64,000 bases of DNA from the NCBI GenBank assembly GCA_948474755.1, contig CAOLHI010000624.1, forward strand, positions 124,001-188,000. Direction: 5' to 3'. The position numbers and the translations under genes are program-made. Of the stretch, positions 1 to 64,000 are shown in pieces. The notes beneath the pieces are model-generated. The model searched no databases. It was not told the DNA's origin and saw only the letters and a program-made list of their open reading frames with translations. Every line of letters starts with the position of its first letter. Within the stretch, counting starts at the first letter, position 1. Source of the stretch: Ctenosaura bakeri. Its lineage: Eukaryota; Chordata; Lepidosauria; Squamata; Iguanidae.

Positions 1-106
1 AAAAGCAATGGTCATTGATCAGTCAGAACTAGATAGTCCAATTCTCTATTCCATTCTTACTATAATCCTTATATGTCATATTTATTTTTAGATAACAGAA
101 ATTTTA

Positions 107-119
107 TATATATATATAT

Positions 120-148
<29 letters not shown>
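107..148. repeat. (TA)n followed by (AG)n microsatellite
   Basis: A short TA-alternating run leads into about fourteen AG units. It is simple-sequence DNA with no coding meaning. Confidence 0.9.
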
Positions 149-150
<2 letters not shown>

Positions 151-234
151 GGTTTGGGTACAGTCATGTAGGGACAGGGGGGTGATGGGGGCAGTTGGCC
201 CAGGGCGGCAATGTTTTTGGGGTGTCCCGGCTCA

Positions 235-318
235 TAGCCACGCCCCGTGTGCCATGGCCACGCTCCCACACACATGGGCATGCCCCCACATACCGTGGCC
301 ACGCCCCCCCGCGCCCCC
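235..318. repeat. Imperfect tandem CCACGCC-like low-complexity tract
   Basis: The motif GGCCACGC with CCCACA spacers recurs several times. Frames that run through this tract are chance open frames caused by its base composition. Confidence 0.5.
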
Positions 319-694
319 CCGCACTCCAAACTCCATCACTGTTTGGTTACTTGGTTGGCCTCAATTAATTTCTCTAGTATTAAGGATTCCTGTCAAGGTG
401 TCGGGAGGCTGTGGTATTTGTTGCTATAGTTCCTGGTTTTTTAAAGGATTGAAACATTTCTGTTCTGCTGAGCTATTTTCTGGCAATTCTCAGCACCAGC
501 CACAACTTTTTATTCCCACCCTTGAATGGGTTTCCTTTTAATGTTGACCCATAGGGGTCTCCCGGATTGCTCTGAAGAAGGATGCTTTCCCACAGTACAG
601 CTCCTTGGGAGCTAAACAAAAATTCAGAAGAACAACAAAAGGCATTTCTGTAGATTTTCTAAATGCATATACATGAGTGTAAAACTTTACACTG

Positions 695-904
695 AGTAGG
701 ATAGGAGACTGGGGTTGAATCCCCACGTGGCCACAGAAACCCACTAGGTGACCCTGTCCAAGCCACACTCTCTTAGCCTCAAAGGAAGGCAATGGCAAAC
801 CCTCTCTGAACAAATCCTGCCAGGAAAATCTCATGACAGGGACACCTTAGAATTGTCATTAGTCAGAAATGACTTGAAGGCAGGCACACAGCAACAACAA
901 CAAC
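695..904 (+). mobile_element. tRNA-derived SINE (Sauria-SINE type), 5' truncated
   Basis: The body has the lizard SINE signatures GAAACCCACTAGGTGACC and AAGGCAATGGCAAACC. The Bov-B-like tail has ATTAGTCAGAAATGACTTGA and ends in CAACAACAA. A 13-bp target duplication, AAACTTTACACTG, flanks it at 682-694 and 905-917, which fixes both ends and shows that the tRNA head was lost at insertion. Confidence 0.85.
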
Positions 905-938
905 AAACTTTACACTGTAAAGCCGTATGAATATTTTG

Positions 939-1178
939 TTTCCAGACTTACCCTAGAGGTACTGGATCCCATCTGATCTTGGAAGCAAAGCAGATTCAGC
1001 TCTGGCTAGTATTTGGATGGGGAGACCACCAAAGAATACCAGGTGCTGTAGGCTATATTTCAGAGGAAAAAATTGGCAAAACCCCCTCTGAGTATCCCTT
1101 GCCTAAGGAAATCCCATGAAATCCATGGGGTCAGCATAAGTTGACAGGTGACTTGGAGACACATACTCACACAACGTT
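939..1178 (+). mobile_element. 5S rRNA-derived SINE with Sauria-type tail
   Basis: The first 120 bases follow 5S rRNA: CCATCTGATCTTGGAAGC, then TAGTATTTGGATGGGGAGACC, then the AATACCAGGTGCTGTAGGCT region. The remainder (ATGAAATCCATGGGGTC and GACAGGTGACTTGGAGACAC) is a SINE body and tail related to the neighbouring tRNA-SINEs. Many mismatches to functional 5S RNA show that it is a retroposed copy and not an rRNA gene. Confidence 0.85.
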
Positions 1179-1439
1179 GAAGGTGACTCTTTTTCTCATA
1201 GGAGTCATCTTGTGCAGTGCTGCCCTGGCTTTGCCGTGGAGGCATTGGTCTTTGAAAAATGTGTATCATTGCTGCAGATGGTAAAATGGATGATGATGTG
1301 ATCCTAGACCAGTGGTTCTTAACCTGGGGGTCGGGACCCCTTTGGGGGTAGAACGACCATTTCACAGGGGTCGCCGCTCCTTAATCTTGTCCCCCCTTTT
1401 AAAAGAAGGTGGCCTCAGAGCCAATGGGAGCAGTGCTTC

Positions 1440-1540
1440 TGAGACCCCTGCGCTGGGGTTCAAACTGCAAACCCCAGGATTTCATAGGATGGTGAAAGTG
1501 GAATAATAGTGCTATAACAGTCTAGTGCAGAAATAGCCAG
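1440..1540. mobile_element. Half copy of the palindromic MITE family
   Basis: It has the arm motifs CAGGATTTCATAGGATG, GAAAGTGGAATAATAG and GCTATAACAGTCTAG, the right arm of the MITE seen complete at 55489-55653. It lies inside the SPIN element. Confidence 0.7.
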
Positions 1541-1979
1541 GATGACTTTCTCCTCTTGCTTTTGTTGTGCGTGGACCGTTGGCGCTTGCCACACGCACGT
1601 GTTGTGTTCTTCACCCTGACTGTCTTGCATTCCTCGCTTTTTGTATGTTCAGCGTCCGCACTCCCTTTAAGGGAGGGAGGAAGGGAGGGAGTGAAACAAA
1701 ACGCGTCTGTTTATACCGCTGCCATCTTTCCTCTCTCCCTGTCCTTTCCTCCCTGCGCCTCGTGTAAAATGTGGGCTGTTTTGGCATTGCCTTTGGGAGT
1801 GACTGGCTTTTTGAACTGTGGAAACCCAACATTCAGAACTAGAACTACTGCCTTAATTCTGGCATTGATGGACACTTTCTGTGCTTAAAAATGGGGGGAG
1901 GATTACCAGTTTTAGGCATTAGAAGTTTATCCAGAGCAGTGATTTAGGGCAGTGTTTCCAATCTATTTGATGTTGGAAA

Positions 1980-1980
<1 letters not shown>

Positions 1981-2011
<31 letters not shown>

Positions 2012-2029
2012 AAATAAATAAATAAAATA
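1981..2029. repeat. (AACT)n then (AAAT)n microsatellite
   Basis: Seven or more AACT units are followed by AAAT units, inside the SPIN element. Confidence 0.9.
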
Positions 2030-2123
2030 ACAAAAATGATTTTATGGTTGGGGGTCACCACAACATGAGGAACTGTATTAAGGGATCGCGGCATTAGGAA
2101 GGTTGAGAACCACTGTCCTAGAC

Positions 2124-2989
2124 TAAAGCAGCAACACAAACATCAGTGTTTTTCTGGTATTACATGATACTGTTTTAATGCTAAAGCTGAGTATGTATGA
2201 GGAAACGTCTTAAATCTGAGAAAACACAGTTATTTACAGCAACTGCTTGTGTATTACAGTTTCAAATTTGTAACCTAAATTTCTAGAATCTCCATTAGTT
2301 TCAGGGCTAAATGGCAAAGGTGTTTGAGAAGTATTTTAAAAAACTGTGCAGGAAAGAAATTAAATCAGTAAACTTTTACAAAATTACCATTGGCTCCATG
2401 TTGTTGTTTAAGTTATGTCTCTTTAACTGTAGAAGTTTTCTGTTTCTCAAGTAATGAACTTTTTAAAAAAAAAATGTTTCAAAGTGTTCCAAGAATTTAA
2501 ATTTTTTGAACATTCCAAATATAAAAATATTTTGAGAGAAGAAAACTGCTGTCCCACTGCTGCTATAAAAAGGCATTAGAAAATGATAACCAAAAGCAAA
2601 TTTTACCAGGTATCTTCCACTGTTATACTAACAACCTGGGCTCCTCTCAGGTGAAGTGTTTATATTAAATGATGCACGGATCATAACATCGTTCAGTGAT
2701 GCACAAAACATGGAAGCACCATGTTTGTACCTGTTCTTCCTGTTTCCTCTGTCCCTTTTGTAGCCTCCTTGGTCATGTCTGAGCTTCTTTTCTTTCAGAG
2801 ACCAAACACAAGAATCTATTTTCACTCAGAGCCATCTCCACCTAAGTTCAATACAGCACTTTTTAAAGTAACCTTCACTCTTTCTGACCCCATAGGCCAT
2901 TTTAGTTTATAGAACCAGATCTATGTGTCTGCAATCTTGTGCATGCTTTCTTGGGAGCAATTCCATTGACATTGGTGTCATCAACGGGA
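2124..2989. other. No recognisable feature
   Basis: AT-rich sequence with only short frames. No gene, repeat end or RNA gene was recognised here. Confidence 0.5.
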
Positions 2990-3124
2990 TAGTGAATCCA
3001 CTTTGAGTTTTTGTCTGCACTGTGAAGACACTATCCAAGGTGCTGAACTTATCTGGGGGCAAAGATTCAGCACTTTGGATAGCATTCTTTAAGTTGGGAC
3101 TAAAAAGAGAGTGGATTCATTATA
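2990..3124. repeat. Hairpin-forming palindromic element
   Basis: CTATCCAAGGTGCTGAA and TTCAGCACTTTGGATAG form a 17-bp near-perfect stem around an 18-base loop. Outside it, GTGAATCCACT is answered by AGTGGATTCAT, which extends the palindrome to about 130 bp with internal bulges. It could be a decayed MITE. No flanking duplication was found. Confidence 0.6.
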
Positions 3125-3408
3125 CCACTGACACAGAGGCCACCAGCTGCTGGAGCTCACTACATTCATAATCTAAGAATAGCTGGCATCCTATTAGTGA
3201 CGTACCCAGGCATAAGTCCACCTTACACCTGCGTTATATTCCTCCTCTTTCTTTTTTTTTTTGTCATTGTGGAGGCGATTATTCTCTGCCATCCACTGCA
3301 GTGATCAGACCCCTCCCACACAGCCATTCTGTGGCTGGTGAGGAGCAGGGGAGGGGAACAGAAAAACATTCGGCCATGTCCCTGTCATCAGATGCAGAAT
3401 GATTATAC

Positions 3409-3787
3409 CAGTAGTTCTCAAACAGTGGGGCGTGACCCTCGGGGGGAGCATGATAGTTGCTCAACAAGGGTGGAAGAAATTTTTCAAACATTAAATTATT
3501 ATAGTCAGCACTCAACTGTTAGGGGCACACGGCCCATATGAAAGTGAAAGAACCCTGAATATATCTAGATCCCCACCATACATGTGTTCACTCTCTCATT
3601 CACTCAGGCAGGAACGGGGAAGGAGCAGAGCCATAGAGATATTTTCAGTTTTTCCACTTTTGTGGGGATCCTGCACCCCAACCCCTGAGAAAGTTGGGGG
3701 CTAATCATACTACATCAAGCAAGGGAGTGTGACATCTGCATGTGCATATAAAGGGGGACACATGGCTAAAAAGCTTGAGTACCACTG
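3409..3787. mobile_element. Short non-autonomous hAT element
   Basis: The left end is CAGTAGTTCTCAAACAGTGG and the right end is AAAAAGCTTGAGTACCACTG, which are imperfect inverted repeats of the hAT type. The 8-base flanks GATTATAC and AATTACAT agree at five positions, consistent with an old target duplication. No transposase is present. Confidence 0.65.
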
Positions 3788-4364
3788 AATTACATCATCC
3801 ACCAATACCTTCAAAGGGCATCAGTGAATCTCTGTGGATAATGTTAATATTATTCTGTGTCTGGCTCTGGAGACATGATCAGATACCTCTCCAAATCTCC
3901 CCACCACTCTCCACAAGCCGCAGTATGGCTGTAGGGTATTAAGCCCAATGGAAAGCACGGAGGGTGTTGAATGGCCAGCTGTGGCATATCTTCTCAAGTG
4001 GAACTATTATGGTGTGCTGTGCCATGCAGGTTATCAGCCAATCTGTGATGGGAAAAGACCCACATTTTCAAACACAGTTCACTAGAGAAGAGATATAAAG
4101 GGGAAGGTGGAAACCCCATGTGTAGACAGTGTGAAATGAATTTGTTACTCGGAAATCAGAAGCACCCCTTGCCCCAGCAGCCCTTCTCCATGATCAGAAG
4201 CAAGCTCTGCTTGAAGCACTGCAGCTGTGGGCAGGCTGTGAGACAAAAGGTGCCATGGAAGGAAAGACTCAATACTTCTCACCACCACCTCTCATTTCTT
4301 TGCTTTAAACCACAGCCATGTTCTAATGGATGGGTTCTGATATCATCACATCTGATATCAGCAG

Positions 4365-4497
4365 CGGGAATTAGGCAGTCCTCCAGAAATTGTTGGACTA
4401 TAGCTCGTTCCATCTATCACTGTTGGCTCTGGTGGTTTAGACTGCTAATACTTTCAGTTCAACAACATCTGGAGGGCCACATGGTTCCCATTCCTAG
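4365..4497. mobile_element. Decayed palindromic hAT-like MITE
   Basis: AATTGTTGGACTATAGCTC on the left is answered by TTCAACAACATCTGGAGGGC on the right. This is the widespread reptile and mammal arrangement in which a CCTCCAGATGTTGTTGG arm faces its inverse. The 165-codon + frame at 4118-4615 runs through it and is not a gene. Confidence 0.5.
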
Positions 4498-4917
4498 GTT
4501 AGACTCTTACTTCCAAATAAACAAGCATAAAATATGGTTGCCCTATAGGCAGGGACAAGTGGATCATTACCTACCCACCTACATTCCAGCAGGAAATTCA
4601 ATGTTGCTAGGTTAGCAATTTGTTAAAGCTGAACCAGGGCTCATAAAGGGAGTGAGGTCCAGAGAAGGAAGCTGAAATATACAGGAATCATGTTCAGCAG
4701 AAGAATCATTCTTTTAATGGAGAGGGAAGGGCTCATGCTCAAAATAGCTTGGAACACTAGTTTACTTTTAATCTCTTCTTTCTTAGAATTCCTCTTCCTC
4801 TGCCAGTATAATTCTAGTTTAGAAATCACGTGGGAATGATAAAGGAGAAATGGAACAATGCATGACTGGTTTGTTGCTTCTGGACCTCTTAAAGATTATT
4901 TTCCATTTCTGTTTTAG

Positions 4918-64000
<59,083 letters not shown>

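Larger units (their letters stand above)
1310..2115. mobile_element. SPIN-type non-autonomous hAT transposon
   Basis: The left end, CAGTGGTTCTTAACCTGGGG followed by GTCGGGACCCC, and the right end, GGTTGAGAACCACTG, match the SPIN (Space Invader) hAT termini known from several tetrapods. The right interior, with GGGGGTCACCACAACATGAGG, also matches. An exact 8-bp duplication, TCCTAGAC, sits at 1302-1309 and 2116-2123, as expected for hAT transposition. No transposase frame is present. A MITE half-copy (about 1440-1540) and a tetranucleotide repeat lie inside. Confidence 0.9.

Noticed and set aside
939..1060. Functional 5S rRNA gene
   Set aside because: Many substitutions in the 5S part and a SINE body and tail directly attached show a retroposed element.
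2721..2912. Alternative signal-peptide exon for SEMA3 (hydrophobic + frame)
   Set aside because: It lacks the LRLSY end and a donor in the right phase; the exon at 5002-5137 has both.
4118..4615. 165-codon + strand open frame upstream of exon 1
   Set aside because: It runs through a decayed palindromic MITE and has no protein-like motif. No splice or homology evidence supports it.

Overview
The window is vertebrate nuclear DNA, most likely from a squamate reptile (a lizard or a close relative). The evidence is a multi-exon class 3 semaphorin gene with GT-AG introns, set among squamate-typical repeats: tRNA-derived SINEs with a Bov-B-like tail, a 5S rRNA-derived SINE with a similar tail, CR1/L2-type LINE ends, a SPIN hAT element, a Penelope-like element and two DIRS retrotransposons. 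No bacterial, CRISPR or phage features were seen.

The only host gene found is a SEMA3 family member on the + strand. Seventeen coding exons can be placed, from the initiator ATG at 5002 to an exon cut by the window edge at 64000. All exons carry AG/GT borders and compatible phases, and they join into an open frame of 639 codons: signal peptide, sema domain (exons 1-13), PSI domain (exon 14), linker (exon 15) and the start of the Ig domain (exons 16-17). The basic C-terminal tail lies beyond the window. From remembered family sequences the protein looks intermediate between SEMA3D and SEMA3G, so the paralog is left open.

Region by region: 1-4917 is upstream sequence or a 5' UTR intron filled with repeats (SINE, 5S-SINE, a SPIN with a perfect 8-bp target duplication, another hAT). 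4918-5137 is the first coding exon. 5138-16389 is a repeat-rich intron 1 with a 2.4-kb hAT that holds nested MITEs. 16390-26007 has exons 2-4, with DIRS copy 1 (18141-24170) and an antisense solo ERV LTR in intron 3. 26008-46198 has exons 5-12 among a Penelope-like fragment, a 5'-truncated LINE, SINEs and MITEs. 47326-53407 is DIRS copy 2 in intron 12. 54609-64000 has exons 13-17 and more hAT, CR1 and SINE copies.

The two DIRS elements are the most striking feature. Both are about 6 kb, both lie antisense to the same host gene, and both show inverted terminal repeats plus an internal complementary region that spells the joined ends of a circular intermediate. Copy 2 keeps an intact RT-RNase H-methyltransferase-like frame and an intact tyrosine recombinase frame. 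Its gag-like frame, which has a cysteine/histidine zinc motif and a long RS-rich segment, is broken by two single-base losses. Copy 1 is broken in all three genes. A palindromic MITE family (about 13 full or half copies) recurs across the whole window.
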